Source: Acidobacteriota bacterium
Lineage (GTDB): Bacteria; Acidobacteriota; Terriglobia; 20CM-2-55-15
Direction: 5' to 3'
DNA length: 64,000 nt
NCBI GenBank assembly: GCA_022821145.1
Contig: JAJEEE010000024.1
Coordinates: 38,426 to 102,425 of the forward strand
Under the pieces are notes generated by a model. The model was not told the origin of the DNA and made no database searches. It saw only the letters and a program-made list of their open reading frames with translations. Of this stretch, positions 36,405 to 44,526 are shown piece by piece. Numbering within the stretch: the stretch's first letter is position 1; each line of letters starts with the position of its first letter. The position numbers were made by a program, and so were the translations under genes.

Positions 36405-38891
36405 ATGGGTGACGCGCGGGTGTGGACGGACGATCTGCGCGACGTTGTCCGCGGCATGGTCCGCGCGCCGCTGTTCACTCTGCTGATCGTATCGACTCTT
36501 GGAGTGACGATCGGCGCCAACACGGCGATATTCGGCGTGGCCGAGGCCGTTCTTTTCGACCCGGTTCACGCACGCCGGCCGCAAGACCTCGTATTCCTCA
36601 CGTTCCCGTCGAACACGCCGAACGCCACTCCCGGCTTGGGTTCGGTGGTGACGTTCACGCATCGAACCTTCGAGGAGCTCCGCGTGCGCAGCCCGGTGAT
36701 GTCGGATCTGGGGGCGTTCGACCCGCCGGCCCGATTCGCCGCGTCGTACGGGACCGGTCGCGCCGAGTTGGCTCAGGGGCAGTTCGTATCGAGCAGCTTC
36801 TTCTCCGTCCTCGGCGTCGATCCGCTGTTGGGGCGTTGGTTCTCGCCGGCGGACGAGTCGCGGGCGGAGCGCCACGTCGTGGTCGGTCATCGGTACTGGC
36901 AAGACAGGCTCGGCGGCGAGCCGGCCATCATTGGAAGCCTTCTCACCGTCAACCGGCTCCCCATGACGGTCATCGGCGTGATGCCGCCCGAGTTCACCGG
37001 CGTCGCCCGCGACACGGCGCCGGACCTGTTTCTGCCGCTGGCGTTGATGCCGTCGATGACGCCCGTTCCGGATCTGGACGCCTTCCGGGTGCGGATCGTG
37101 GGACGCGTCGATTCAGGCGTGTCCATCGACCAGGCGGCGGCGCAACTCGAGACGGCCCTTCACGGCATTCTCATGGACGAGCTCGACGGTGAGTCTGCCG
37201 CCGTTCCGGAACGACGCGAGCGGATCCAGGCCATCCGGCTGGTCCTGCTGCCGGCCGCGGGCGGCATGTCCGATCGGCGCGACGCCTTGTCGGACCCGCT
37301 GGCGGCCATGGCGATCGTAGCGGGGCTGACCCTGTCGATCGCGTGCGTCAACGTGGCCACCCTGACGATGGGCCGCGGCATGCAGCGACGGCGGGAGCTC
37401 GCCATGAGGCTGGCTCTCGGCGCGCGGCGGGGAACGCTGGCTCGGCAAATCGTGCTTCACGGCGTCGCGCTCGGGGTGTGTGGAGGATTGGCCGGCGGGT
37501 TCGCCGCGTACTGGAGCGTCCGCGCCATGGCGCCGTTACCGGTGTTCGGAAACGATCCCGTCGACCTTGCCCTTGCGCTCGACGCGCGCGTGTTCTGGTT
37601 CGTCGCGGTGTTGTCGGTCGGGACCGGAATCGTGTCGAGCCTGGCCCCGTGGTTCGTCTCGGCCCAAGTCTCGCCGGTCGAGCAGTTGGCCGCGGGCGGA
37701 GCCGGTCCGCGCCCCGGCGTCTTCGTGCGGCACGCCCTGGTGGCGGCCCAGGTGGCGACCTCGTTCATCCTGTTGGTCGCCGCCGGCCTGTTCATTCGCT
37801 CGCTGCAGGAGACGGCTCGCGTCGATCTGGGCATCGAGACCGAGGGCGTCCTTCTCGCCTCGGTCGACCCCGCGGTGGCGGACCGTCGGGACGCGGCGGC
37901 CACCGGCTTCTTTCGGGACGTTCGCCAGCGTTTGAACGACCTTCCGGGCGTCCGAGTCGCCAGCATGGCGGCTGCCGGCCCCATGGGACCGACGCGGACC
38001 ATCACGATGGTTTCGTTTCCGGACGGTCCCGACGAGTCGGAGCAGGTGAGCGTCAACTGGGTCGGCCCGCGATACTTCGAAGCGCTCGGAATACCGATCC
38101 GGGAAGGCCGCGACATCACGGAGTCGGACTCCGGAGAATCGGCCCGGGTCGCCGTCGTCAACCGGTTGTTCGCCGATCGGTTCTTCCCGGATCGCAGCCC
38201 CGTGGGCCGGCCGGTCGATCTGAACCTGGTGTTGCGTCCGGGGTGGACTCTGACCGTCGTCGGCGTCGTGGACAATTCCAAGTACAGCCGGATCACCGAG
38301 CCCGTCAAGCCCACGATCTACGTCCCCGCGCTGCAGGACGCGGCGCTCGGCCTCATGACGTTCGTCATGCGGGCCGACGGGGTCGACGCGGCCAGTCTGG
38401 CGCCCAGGGTTCGGAGCGAGATCCGAAATCTCGACCCCTATATTCCGGTCTTCGACGTCCAGACGCTGACGGATCGGATCGAGGACCTACTGGCCCGTGA
38501 ACGGCTGACGGCGTGGTTGTCCGGCTTCTTCGGGATCATCGGGCTGTGCCTGGCGTGCCTGGGAATCTACGGATCGCAATCGTACGCCGTCGGCGCCCGG
38601 CGAAGCGAGATCGCCGTCCGCATCGCGCTCGGGGAGCATCCGCGACGGGTGTTCGGCCGGGTCGTCCTGGCCGCGATGACGGTGGCGGGCGCGGGTATCG
38701 TACTGGGCGCGATCGGGGCCGCCGTGTTCGGCCGGCTGATCTCGAGCCTGGTCTACGGCGTCAGCCCGACCGATCCCGCGACGATCGCCGCCGCCATCGC
38801 TGTCGTGCTTCTCGTTGCGTTCTGTTCGGCCTGGCCGGCCGCGAGGCGCGCGTCGAGAGTGCCGGCGACAACGCTGTTGCGAGACTCGTAG
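36405..38891 (+). CDS. ADOP-family ABC transporter permease (FtsX/MacB type)
   Basis: 828 residues. N-terminal D-L-R-D-V-V-R-G-M-V-R-A-P-L-F-T then a transmembrane helix (about 23-45) with G-A-N-T-A-I-F, the hallmark of acidobacterial duplicated permeases. Two MacB-type periplasmic domains and two FtsX blocks follow (A-V-L-R-R-R-E-L-A-M-R-L-A-L-G-A-R-R-type motif near 325-345; R-R-S-E-I-A-V-R-I-A-L-G-E near 730-745). About eight membrane helices in all. No ATPase gene is adjacent, which is usual for ADOP permeases. Transport of peptides, lipids or antibiotics is the family guess. Confidence 0.88.
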   Translation: MGDARVWTDDLRDVVRGMVRAPLFTLLIVSTLGVTIGANTAIFGVAEAVLFDPVHARRPQDLVFLTFPSNTPNATPGLGSVVTFTHRTFEELRVRSPVMSDLGAFDPPARFAASYGTGRAELAQGQFVSSSFFSVLGVDPLLGRWFSPADESRAERHVVVGHRYWQDRLGGEPAIIGSLLTVNRLPMTVIGVMPPEFTGVARDTAPDLFLPLALMPSMTPVPDLDAFRVRIVGRVDSGVSIDQAAAQLETALHGILMDELDGESAAVPERRERIQAIRLVLLPAAGGMSDRRDALSDPLAAMAIVAGLTLSIACVNVATLTMGRGMQRRRELAMRLALGARRGTLARQIVLHGVALGVCGGLAGGFAAYWSVRAMAPLPVFGNDPVDLALALDARVFWFVAVLSVGTGIVSSLAPWFVSAQVSPVEQLAAGGAGPRPGVFVRHALVAAQVATSFILLVAAGLFIRSLQETARVDLGIETEGVLLASVDPAVADRRDAAATGFFRDVRQRLNDLPGVRVASMAAAGPMGPTRTITMVSFPDGPDESEQVSVNWVGPRYFEALGIPIREGRDITESDSGESARVAVVNRLFADRFFPDRSPVGRPVDLNLVLRPGWTLTVVGVVDNSKYSRITEPVKPTIYVPALQDAALGLMTFVMRADGVDAASLAPRVRSEIRNLDPYIPVFDVQTLTDRIEDLLARERLTAWLSGFFGIIGLCLACLGIYGSQSYAVGARRSEIAVRIALGEHPRRVFGRVVLAAMTVAGAGIVLGAIGAAVFGRLISSLVYGVSPTDPATIAAAIAVVLLVAFCSAWPAARRASRVPATTLLRDS

Positions 38892-39077
38892 CGTACGATT
38901 CACCGGAATAGCGGCAAGTGTGGGTGGTCGACTTGCCTCGGCCCCAACCGTTTTCGGTTATCGCAGAATTCGATGACGTCCCGCAGGACCCCCAGCCTGC
39001 CGCGCGTCATGTCGAGGCGATCAGGTTGTCGATCGAAGCCACGGACTACGTGTGCCGAAACGAACTCGACGTGACCG

Positions 39078-39287
39078 TCATCGAGCGCGTTCAGGATCTC
39101 GAGATGACCGTCCTTCATGCATCTGCGGCTCCATCCAGGCCTTCCGAAGCACGGTCAGGTCACGGACGCGTTGGCTCAGCAGCCGCAGCCGCGCCTCGAA
39201 CGTGCGCCCGTCGAGCGGCGCGATGGGGGAGTCGTCGGGGCGGACGCCGGTCCAGTCGACGCCGCGATCGTCCGGCGGCCGCGTCAC
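39078..39287 (-). CDS. Small conserved hypothetical protein, paralogue A
   Basis: 69 residues from a GTG at 39287, 38 bp after the ModA-like gene. Its paralogue at 41157-41363 shares R-G-V-D-W-T-G-V-R-P-D-D, P-L-D-G-R-T-F and A-R-L-R-L-L-S-x-R-V-R-D-L-T. In the last dozen codons several differences between the copies fall at third positions in this frame but would change residues in the overlapping frame (39118 down). This supports this frame as the coding one. No family recognised; no signal or membrane segment. Confidence 0.55.
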   Translation of the reverse strand: MTRPPDDRGVDWTGVRPDDSPIAPLDGRTFEARLRLLSQRVRDLTVLRKAWMEPQMHEGRSSRDPERAR

Positions 39288-39325
39288 GGGCGTTCCGACG
39301 CCGTAGGCGTGTCCATCCCCGCGGC

Positions 39326-40069
39326 CTAATCCACGCCGGTCGCGATCAGGGCGTCGCGGGCGATCGACGTGGTCAGGTAGCGGACGAAGTCCGCGGCCGG
39401 CTCGACGGCGCCGGGGGTGACGACGGCGCTGTAGCGCGTGAAGTTCTGCACGGCGTCGGGCAGGGGGATGGTCACGATGCCGTTCGGCGCGTTCGCGCGG
39501 ATCTCGGTCAGAGGCGCCAGGCCCAGATCGCGGCCCGAGCCCTCGATGACGTGGTCCATCACCTGTCCGCCGTTGGCGTACTGCGTCGTCCGGTCCGCGA
39601 TGCGCCCGGCGATGCCCAGCGACGCGATCATCGACTGCGCGTAGACGCCCGACGAACCGCGGTTGTAGACGACCGTGTCGGCCGAGAGCAGCAGCGCTTC
39701 GAGCTGCTCGGGCGTCTGCACCGGGCCGACGTCCACGGCGCCCCGCACGGCGACGCCGACGCCGATGCGCCCCACCTCGGGCGCCCGCGAGACGTCCGAC
39801 GGCGCCTGTCCCTGTTCCGAGGCGAATTCCAGCAGGGCCGACGTGCCGATCAGGATGTCGAACGTCTCACCGGCCGCCAGCCGCTCCCGCATCACGGGCG
39901 TGGTGCCGACCTCGATCGTGATGTCGTGCCCGGTGTCGGTCTTGTAGCTCTCCGCGATCCGCGCCAGCGCGCGCTGGAGCGAGCCGGCGGTCAGCACGCG
40001 GATCTCCTCGGCCGCACCGGCGGTCGCGCACGCCAGGATCAAGCCGCATGTCGGGATCAGTCGCCTCAT
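39326..40069 (-). CDS. ModA-like periplasmic substrate-binding protein, copy A
   Basis: 247 residues with a signal peptide (1-20, A-G-A-A-E). Start at 40069 with a GAGGAGGCG ribosome site. I-R-V-L-T-A-G-S-L-Q-R-A-L then G-H-D-I-T-I-E-V-G-T-T and F-D-I-L-I-G-T-S-A-L-L-E-F are the type II periplasmic-binding-protein landmarks of the molybdate-binding ModA/SBP_bac_11 group. No permease or ATPase gene is nearby, so it is an orphan binding protein, and the ligand is not known to be molybdate. A near copy lies at 41405. Confidence 0.82.
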   Translation of the reverse strand: MRRLIPTCGLILACATAGAAEEIRVLTAGSLQRALARIAESYKTDTGHDITIEVGTTPVMRERLAAGETFDILIGTSALLEFASEQGQAPSDVSRAPEVGRIGVGVAVRGAVDVGPVQTPEQLEALLLSADTVVYNRGSSGVYAQSMIASLGIAGRIADRTTQYANGGQVMDHVIEGSGRDLGLAPLTEIRANAPNGIVTIPLPDAVQNFTRYSAVVTPGAVEPAADFVRYLTTSIARDALIATGVD

Positions 40070-40104
40070 GGACGCCTCCTCGATACCGTGTATTAGGTCG
40101 GGGT

Positions 40105-40110
40105 ATTGTA
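40105..40110 (-). promoter_or_regulatory. Likely -10 box of ModA-like gene A
   Basis: TACAAT on the minus strand inside GGCACTACAAT, which is conserved in the second copy (42183-42188). About 36 bases upstream of the start codon. No good -35 box. Confidence 0.45.
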
Positions 40111-40220
40111 GTGCCATTCTGGGATGCCATGAAGAGTCTTGCAACCTGCGGCCTGCCCCGAAGCCGGTGCAAGTTGGGGCGCGTTCCGAAGCCGTCGACG
40201 CGATGCCGCGTCGGCCGGAG

Positions 40221-40625
40221 TCAGCCCCAGTCCTCGACCACCAGCTCGGGAACGCGCCCGAATTCGCGCGTGTTGTGGGTTACGAGCGTTGCGCCGATGG
40301 CTCGGGCATGGGCGGCGATCAGAAGGTCGTTGTGGCCAATGGGTTTTCCAACCCTTTCCAGTTCAAGGCGAATCATGCCGTAGTGTCGGTCTGCGGGTTC
40401 CGTCAGCGGAAGCGTTTCGATCGCTTCGAGCACGGCCTCCAGCCGAGTTGTCAGGCGGGTCGAGCCGCGCCGTTGGAGCCCGTATCGAAGTTCTGCGGCT
40501 ACGATAATGCTCACGGCGATACTCCCCGGGACCTGTGCGGCGGCGCGTCGGGCAACCGGTCCGTCGGGTCGTCGCACGAGGTCGGACACGATGTTGGTGT
40601 CCAACATGTATCGTGGTCGAGACAC
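40221..40625 (-). CDS. vapC: VapC-type PIN-domain toxin
   Basis: 134 residues, a PIN-domain ribonuclease. Acidic active-site residues are Asp9 (M-L-D-T-N-I-V), Glu45 (A-A-E-L-R-Y-G) and Asp100 (H-N-D-L-L-I-A-A-H-A). The fourth position has T-H-N-T-R-E-F with Asn118, as in many VapC proteins. Known VapC toxins cut tRNA or rRNA. It is preceded one base away by its antitoxin gene, the standard VapBC order, and lies between the two copies of the ModA duplication. Confidence 0.9.
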   Translation of the reverse strand: MSRPRYMLDTNIVSDLVRRPDGPVARRAAAQVPGSIAVSIIVAAELRYGLQRRGSTRLTTRLEAVLEAIETLPLTEPADRHYGMIRLELERVGKPIGHNDLLIAAHARAIGATLVTHNTREFGRVPELVVEDWG

Positions 40626-40626
40626 C

Positions 40627-40890
40627 TCAGAAAATGTCTTCGGGCTGTGTCGGGGGATCCGGAACGTTCGGCAAGCCCTCGTCGAAGGGCTCCAGTTGAG
40701 ACAGGATCTCAGCCAGCGATGGACGCCGCTCGACCGGCACGACGACCAGGCGATCGTCTTCCCGGAAGATGACCACTTCGTCCGCGGTCATTTCGAACTC
40801 TCGGGGGATTCGAACCGCCTGGTTTCGGCCGTTGCGAAACAGACGCGCATGACGCGCCGAGCTGGGAATGCCCGATCTGTCCGTCGGCAT
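40627..40890 (-). CDS. vapB: VapB-type antitoxin
   Basis: 87 residues. A-R-L-F-R-N-G-R-N-Q-A-V-R-I-P-R-E-F at about 15-32 is the AbrB/MazE-like swapped-hairpin DNA-binding motif of VapB antitoxins. The acidic C-terminus (E-P-F-D-E-G-L-P, P-E-D-I-F) is the expected toxin-binding tail. The start codon sits inside a palindrome, which suggests autoregulation. Confidence 0.9.
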   Translation of the reverse strand: MPTDRSGIPSSARHARLFRNGRNQAVRIPREFEMTADEVVIFREDDRLVVVPVERRPSLAEILSQLEPFDEGLPNVPDPPTQPEDIF

Positions 40891-40925
40891 ATGCCAAGCC
40901 TATATCGTCAACATGAGAGAGTCAA
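40886..40925 (-). promoter_or_regulatory. vapBC promoter and probable operator
   Basis: On the minus strand TTGACT (40925-40920) and TATAGG (40904-40899) are 15 bases apart. The perfect palindrome GGCATATGCC (40886-40895) covers the start codon at 40890. Transcription would begin at or next to the ATG, so the mRNA is probably leaderless and the palindrome could bind VapBC. Confidence 0.45.
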
Positions 40926-41156
40926 CGAGACACTCGCAAAGTGGACCGCCGAGTCCGCGTGTACGGCGCCGTTCCGGCGGCCAATTTCCGCGGTTTCCGC
41001 TTTTCCAGAGACTTCGCGATAGGGATAATTCCCATTCCTCACGCTGGAGTCGGATTGGATTCTCGCGGCGAGGCGACTCGCGGAACACGACGAGCGGCCG
41101 AGTTTCCCGGATGTGTGCGAGACACTCCGGACATGGGTGGGAACGCCATATTACCG

Positions 41157-41363
41157 TCATGAAGCGCGTTCAGGATCTCGAGATGATCGCCCTTCATGCG
41201 TCTGTCGGTCCGCGCGGGCCCTCTGAAGCCGGGTCAGGTCACGGACGCGGTCGCTGAGCAGCCGCAGCCGCGCGACGAACGTGCGGCCGTCGAGCGGCTC
41301 GATGGGGGCGTCGTCGGGACGGACGCCGGTCCAGTCGACGCCGCGGTTTTCCGGCGGTTGCAT
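41157..41363 (-). CDS. Small conserved hypothetical protein, paralogue B
   Basis: 68 residues from an ATG at 41363, paralogue of 39078-39287 (shared G-V-D-W-T-G-V-R-P-D-D and A-R-L-R-L-L-S-D-R-V-R-D-L-T). Same position relative to its ModA-like neighbour. Basic C-terminal half with a predicted helix. Function unknown. Confidence 0.55.
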   Translation of the reverse strand: MQPPENRGVDWTGVRPDDAPIEPLDGRTFVARLRLLSDRVRDLTRLQRARADRQTHEGRSSRDPERAS

Positions 41364-41404
41364 TACAGGCGTTCCGATGCGGTTCGAGCGTCCGTTCGCT
41401 CGGC

Positions 41405-42148
41405 CTAATCCACGCCCGTTGCGATCAGGGCGTCGCGGGCCGTCGACGTGGTCAGGTAACGGACGAAGTCCGCGGCCGGGGCGACGGCGCCGGGCGCGGC
41501 GACGGCGCTGTAGCGGGTGTAGTTCTGCACGGCGTCGGGCAGGGGAATCATCACGACGTTGTTGGGCGCGTTGGCCTGGACCTCGGTCAACGGCGCCAGG
41601 CCCAGATCCCGGCCGCCGCCCTCGATGACGTGGGCCATCACCTGCGTCCCGTTGTCGTACTGCGTCGTTCGCGACGCGGTTTCCCCGGCGATGCCCAGCG
41701 ACTCGATCATCGACTGGACGTAGACGCCCGACGAGCCGCGGTTGTAGGCGATGGTGTCGGCGGAGAGCAGCAGCGCTTCGAGCTCCTCCGGCGTCTGCAC
41801 GGGAGGAACGTCCACGGCGCTCCGGACGGCCACGCCGACGCCGACGCGCCCCACTTCCGGCGCCCGCGAGATGTCCGGAGGGGCCTGTCCCCGCTCCGCG
41901 GCGAATTCAAGGAGGGCCGACGTGCCGATCACGATGTCGAACGTCTCACCCGCCGCCAGCCGTTCCCGCATCACCGGCGTCGTGCCGGTCTCGATCGTGA
42001 TGTCGTGCCCCGTTTCGGCCTTGTAACTCTCGGCGATCCGCACCAGGGCGTCCTCGAACGAACCGGCCGTGAGCAGGCGGATCTCCTCGGCCGTCCCACA
42101 CCCCGTGCAGGCAAGGATCAGTCCGGCAATCAGGGTCATCCGATGCAT
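41405..42148 (-). CDS. ModA-like periplasmic substrate-binding protein, copy B
   Basis: 247 residues, same length as copy A and similar throughout (I-R-L-L-T-A-G-S-F-E-D-A-L, G-H-D-I-T-I-E-T-G-T-T, F-D-I-V-I-G-T-S-A-L-L-E-F). The signal sequence ends L-A-C-T-G-C, so a lipoprotein is possible here but not in copy A (A-C-A-T-A-G-A). Ribosome site AGGAGGCG precedes the ATG at 42148. Orphan binding protein with unknown ligand. Confidence 0.82.
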   Translation of the reverse strand: MHRMTLIAGLILACTGCGTAEEIRLLTAGSFEDALVRIAESYKAETGHDITIETGTTPVMRERLAAGETFDIVIGTSALLEFAAERGQAPPDISRAPEVGRVGVGVAVRSAVDVPPVQTPEELEALLLSADTIAYNRGSSGVYVQSMIESLGIAGETASRTTQYDNGTQVMAHVIEGGGRDLGLAPLTEVQANAPNNVVMIPLPDAVQNYTRYSAVAAPGAVAPAADFVRYLTTSTARDALIATGVD

Positions 42149-42182
42149 GAACGCCTCCTGGGTTCCGTGTCCCGGTTGGGTT

Positions 42183-42188
42183 ATTGTA
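42183..42188 (-). promoter_or_regulatory. Likely -10 box of ModA-like gene B
   Basis: TACAAT in the same GGCACTACAAT context as copy A, 35 bases upstream of the start codon. Confidence 0.45.
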
Positions 42189-42210
42189 GTGCCATTCCGG
42201 AGGGATGCCC

Positions 42211-43074
42211 ATGACGATGCTCCTGAACCGACGCCTGCGCCGGGTTGCCGGCTGCGTGCTGCTCGCCGTGACGGCCGCGGCCGGTTCCCTCAAGGCGCAG
42301 GACAACCTGAACCCGGTCGCGCCGTTCCAGATCTTCGACAACCTGTACTATGTCGGCCTGGAAGCCGTCAGCGCCTACGTGCTGACCACCAGCGACGGCC
42401 TCATCCTGATCGACGCGCTCTATCCGGATCAGGACGGCCACATCTTCCGGTCCGTCCGCGAGGTGGGGCTCGATCCCGACCGGATCCGATACGTCATCGT
42501 GACGCACGCCCACTTCGATCACGCGGGTAGCGCGGGCGCGATCCAGGAACGGACCGGCGCCCGCGTCGGCATGGCGGAACGCGACTGGGAGATCTACGAA
42601 CGCGGCGGTTACCTCAGCTCGCGCGGCGTGGAACGCGTCTTCCCGCCGATGGAGCGCGACTGGGTCATCGCCGACGGCGACACGCTGACCGTCGGCGACA
42701 CGACCGTCGGGCTGTACGTGACGCCCGGGCACACGCCGGGCGTGACATCGCTCGAGTTCACGGTCCGCGACGGGGAGAACGCACATCGCGCGTTCATGCT
42801 GGGCGGACTCGGCCTGAACACCGTGTATGACCTCGACGCGGCCGAGCAGTACGTCGCCAGCGTCGAGCGGGTCCTCGAGATGCCCGGCCTGGAAGTGAAC
42901 CTGACGAACCACCCGGCGGGCGCGGAGATCTTCGAGCGGCGCGACCGGCTGGCCGCGCGCGAGGAGGGAGACCCGCACCCCTACGTCGATCCGGAGGGCA
43001 TGCGGGCGTACCTGGAGACGCTCCACCGCCGCGGCGTCGAGCACCGCGAGGATCTGGCTAATCCGCCTCGCTAG
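42211..43074 (+). CDS. Secreted metallo-beta-lactamase-fold hydrolase
   Basis: 287 residues with a signal peptide (to about residue 30, L-K-A-Q). T-H-A-H-F-D-H-A-G holds the full HxHxDH zinc motif. T-P-G-H-T-P-G supplies the third His and the C-terminal N-H-P-A a further ligand. The overall pattern resembles subclass B3 lactamase-like proteins and secreted hydrolases, and lactamase activity cannot be claimed. GGAGGG (42199-42204) fits the ATG at 42211 rather than the one at 42205. The gene ends 17 bp inside the convergent gene. Confidence 0.85.
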   Translation: MTMLLNRRLRRVAGCVLLAVTAAAGSLKAQDNLNPVAPFQIFDNLYYVGLEAVSAYVLTTSDGLILIDALYPDQDGHIFRSVREVGLDPDRIRYVIVTHAHFDHAGSAGAIQERTGARVGMAERDWEIYERGGYLSSRGVERVFPPMERDWVIADGDTLTVGDTTVGLYVTPGHTPGVTSLEFTVRDGENAHRAFMLGGLGLNTVYDLDAAEQYVASVERVLEMPGLEVNLTNHPAGAEIFERRDRLAAREEGDPHPYVDPEGMRAYLETLHRRGVEHREDLANPPR

Positions 43075-44047
43075 CGGCCGCGGCATCGTCGGCCCGCGCG
43101 CCGCTCAGCATGTTGAACATGGCGTTGTTGCCCTCGTGGCACGCGTACTCGAAGACGTCGTAGGTCGGCTTCTCGACGATCGGGAAACCCACGGTCCACG
43201 GCGCGGTCCACGTCCGCGGGTCGTTGAACGTGGCCTCGTAGTAGAGCCGGTCCGGGCCGGTGCGGCGGATGCGCTCCGTCAGCACCATGTCCTCGCTGTG
43301 GCGGTTGCCGCCGCCGTTGACCTGCACGCCGGTCCGGTCGGTCAGGTTGCGGGTCTCGATGACGAGCGTGTCGCCGTCCCAGCGGCCGCGGGAGTCGCCC
43401 ATGTACATGCGGATGTCGTCACCGACGAACTCGCCCTCGTCCAGCGGGATGATCCGGGCCTCGTGCACCATCTCGTTCGTGATGGCGACGTAGCCGGGCG
43501 CCTGCACGATCCGGGTCCCGTTGCCGTAGATGACCGGGATGATCGATCCGGTCACCCCGCGCGTGATGCAGCGGATGTAGAGCGTGAAGTCCTCCCAGGA
43601 CGCGGGCCGGTCCACGCTGAACGCGCCCAGCGCCCGGCGGGCCTCGCCCTCGGGCGTCATCTCGGGAATGCGGCCGTCGGGCGGATCGATCACCAGCGAG
43701 GTCTGGCGCGAGAACTCGTCGCCCAGCTCCAGCCAGTGGGCCGGCGGTCCCGTGCCGATGTTCCGGTCCGGGTCCTCGAACTCGGTGGTGAGCAGGTCCG
43801 CCGCCCGCGTCGATTGCTGCTCCACGCGTTCCCGGTATTCCTCCTCGGTCAGGAAGAGCCGGTCGCCGAATTCCGGCCGCCGTTGCATGCCGACGCCGAT
43901 CGAGTCGTCGCTCGTGAACGTGCCCTGAAGATCCGGGTCGCCCCAGGGCGTTCGCGGCGGCGTGTAATCGTTCTGCGCGAGGGCCGGCGTCGTGTCCGCC
44001 GACATCCACGCGAGCGCGGCGATCGAAACCAGCAGTGGAGTTCTCAT
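43058..44047 (-). CDS. Secreted protein of a family that accompanies DUF6152
   Basis: 329 residues with a signal peptide (1-24, P-A-L-A-Q). Starts at 44047 with a GGAGGAGA ribosome site. R-W-D-G-D-T-L-V-I-E-T-R-N-L and V-I-Y-G-N-G-T-R-I-V-Q-A-P-G-Y are motifs shared with the protein at 44527 (G-R-W-E-G-D-T-L-V-V-T-T-T-N-F). This defines an uncharacterised acidobacterial secreted beta-rich family. No catalytic motif recognised. The stop overlaps the convergent MBL-fold gene. Confidence 0.78.
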   Translation of the reverse strand: MRTPLLVSIAALAWMSADTTPALAQNDYTPPRTPWGDPDLQGTFTSDDSIGVGMQRRPEFGDRLFLTEEEYRERVEQQSTRAADLLTTEFEDPDRNIGTGPPAHWLELGDEFSRQTSLVIDPPDGRIPEMTPEGEARRALGAFSVDRPASWEDFTLYIRCITRGVTGSIIPVIYGNGTRIVQAPGYVAITNEMVHEARIIPLDEGEFVGDDIRMYMGDSRGRWDGDTLVIETRNLTDRTGVQVNGGGNRHSEDMVLTERIRRTGPDRLYYEATFNDPRTWTAPWTVGFPIVEKPTYDVFEYACHEGNNAMFNMLSGARADDAAAASEAD

Positions 44048-44225
44048 CGGTGTCTCCTCCCGTACCGGTGTAGTACCGGAACGCGCGGCGCAAGTCAACG
44101 AAGATGCCGCATCCATCGGCGCCGCGTCGGCTTGACGACCGCGTCCCGTAATGCCAACCTGTTCGGTAACGTTGCCGGCGCCGTGCCGGATCGCGGCGCC
44201 GGCGTTGAACGAGGGGTGGACGACA

Positions 44226-44423
44226 ATGGCGCGCGCATGGGACGAACGCGACTTCGCGAGTTGGGAGAAGGCGCTCGCGGCCGGCCAACTCGACGCCGGC
44301 CAACTGGCGTGCCTCGATTCCATGGTGGAATCGGGCGAGGCGGCGACGCGGAAAGAGGCCGCCCAACGGCTCGACTGGCAGGACACGGTCATCGACCCCG
44401 TGGAGCACATGTACGGGTTCTGA
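44226..44423 (+). CDS. Small hypothetical protein
   Basis: 65 residues, acidic and helical (W-D-E-R-D-F-A-S-W-E-K-A, G-E-A-A-T-R-K-E-A-A-Q-R-L). The start at 44226 follows GGTGGA. A strong terminator begins 2 bases after the stop, which supports a real short transcript. No homologue recognised. Confidence 0.5.
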   Translation: MARAWDERDFASWEKALAAGQLDAGQLACLDSMVESGEAATRKEAAQRLDWQDTVIDPVEHMYGF

Positions 44424-44424
44424 A

Positions 44425-44450
44425 AACGGAAGCCGTCCACGGCTTCCGTT
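44425..44450 (+). terminator. Rho-independent terminator after the 65-residue gene
   Basis: An 11-bp perfect stem (AACGGAAGCCG at 44425-44435 with its complement at 44440-44450) and TCCA loop, followed by CCTTGCTTTT. A-rich sequence precedes the stem, so it could also work on the other strand. Confidence 0.85.
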
Positions 44451-44526
44451 CCTTGCTTTTGTCCAGCGTCTTGCATAGATTACGCACTGATCGATCCCGT
44501 ATGGAAGTCGATCGGCTGGAGGCTCG

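Larger units (their letters stand above)
39074..40133. repeat. Direct duplication, copy 1 (small protein plus ModA-like gene)
   Basis: About 1.06 kb closely similar by eye to 41153-42214 over its whole length, including both genes, the spacer, the minus-strand TACAAT box and the GGGATGCC sequence beyond it. The left boundary is at ACCGTCAT (39074-39081). The spacing between copies is about 2.08 kb and a VapBC module lies between. Confidence 0.8.
41153..42214. repeat. Direct duplication, copy 2 (small protein plus ModA-like gene)
   Basis: Second copy of the ~1.06-kb unit at 39074-40133. Its right end reaches the GGGATGCC at the start of the MBL-fold gene at 42211. In copy 1 the same sequence is followed by non-coding DNA and then vapC. 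Copy 2 is therefore probably in the original setting, and copy 1 looks like the insertion. This is inference. Confidence 0.75.

Noticed and set aside
38900..39118. 72-residue minus-strand ORF overlapping the small protein
   Set aside because: In the overlap, differences between the two duplicated copies change residues in this frame but are silent in the 39078-39287 frame.
40105..40119. Sigma-54 promoter suggested by TGGCAC
   Set aside because: The required TTGC half-site is absent at the correct distance. The TACAAT box explains the conservation better.
40900..41160. 86-residue minus-strand ORF with a CPEC motif
   Set aside because: No start signal, no recognisable family and irregular composition; kept as intergenic.
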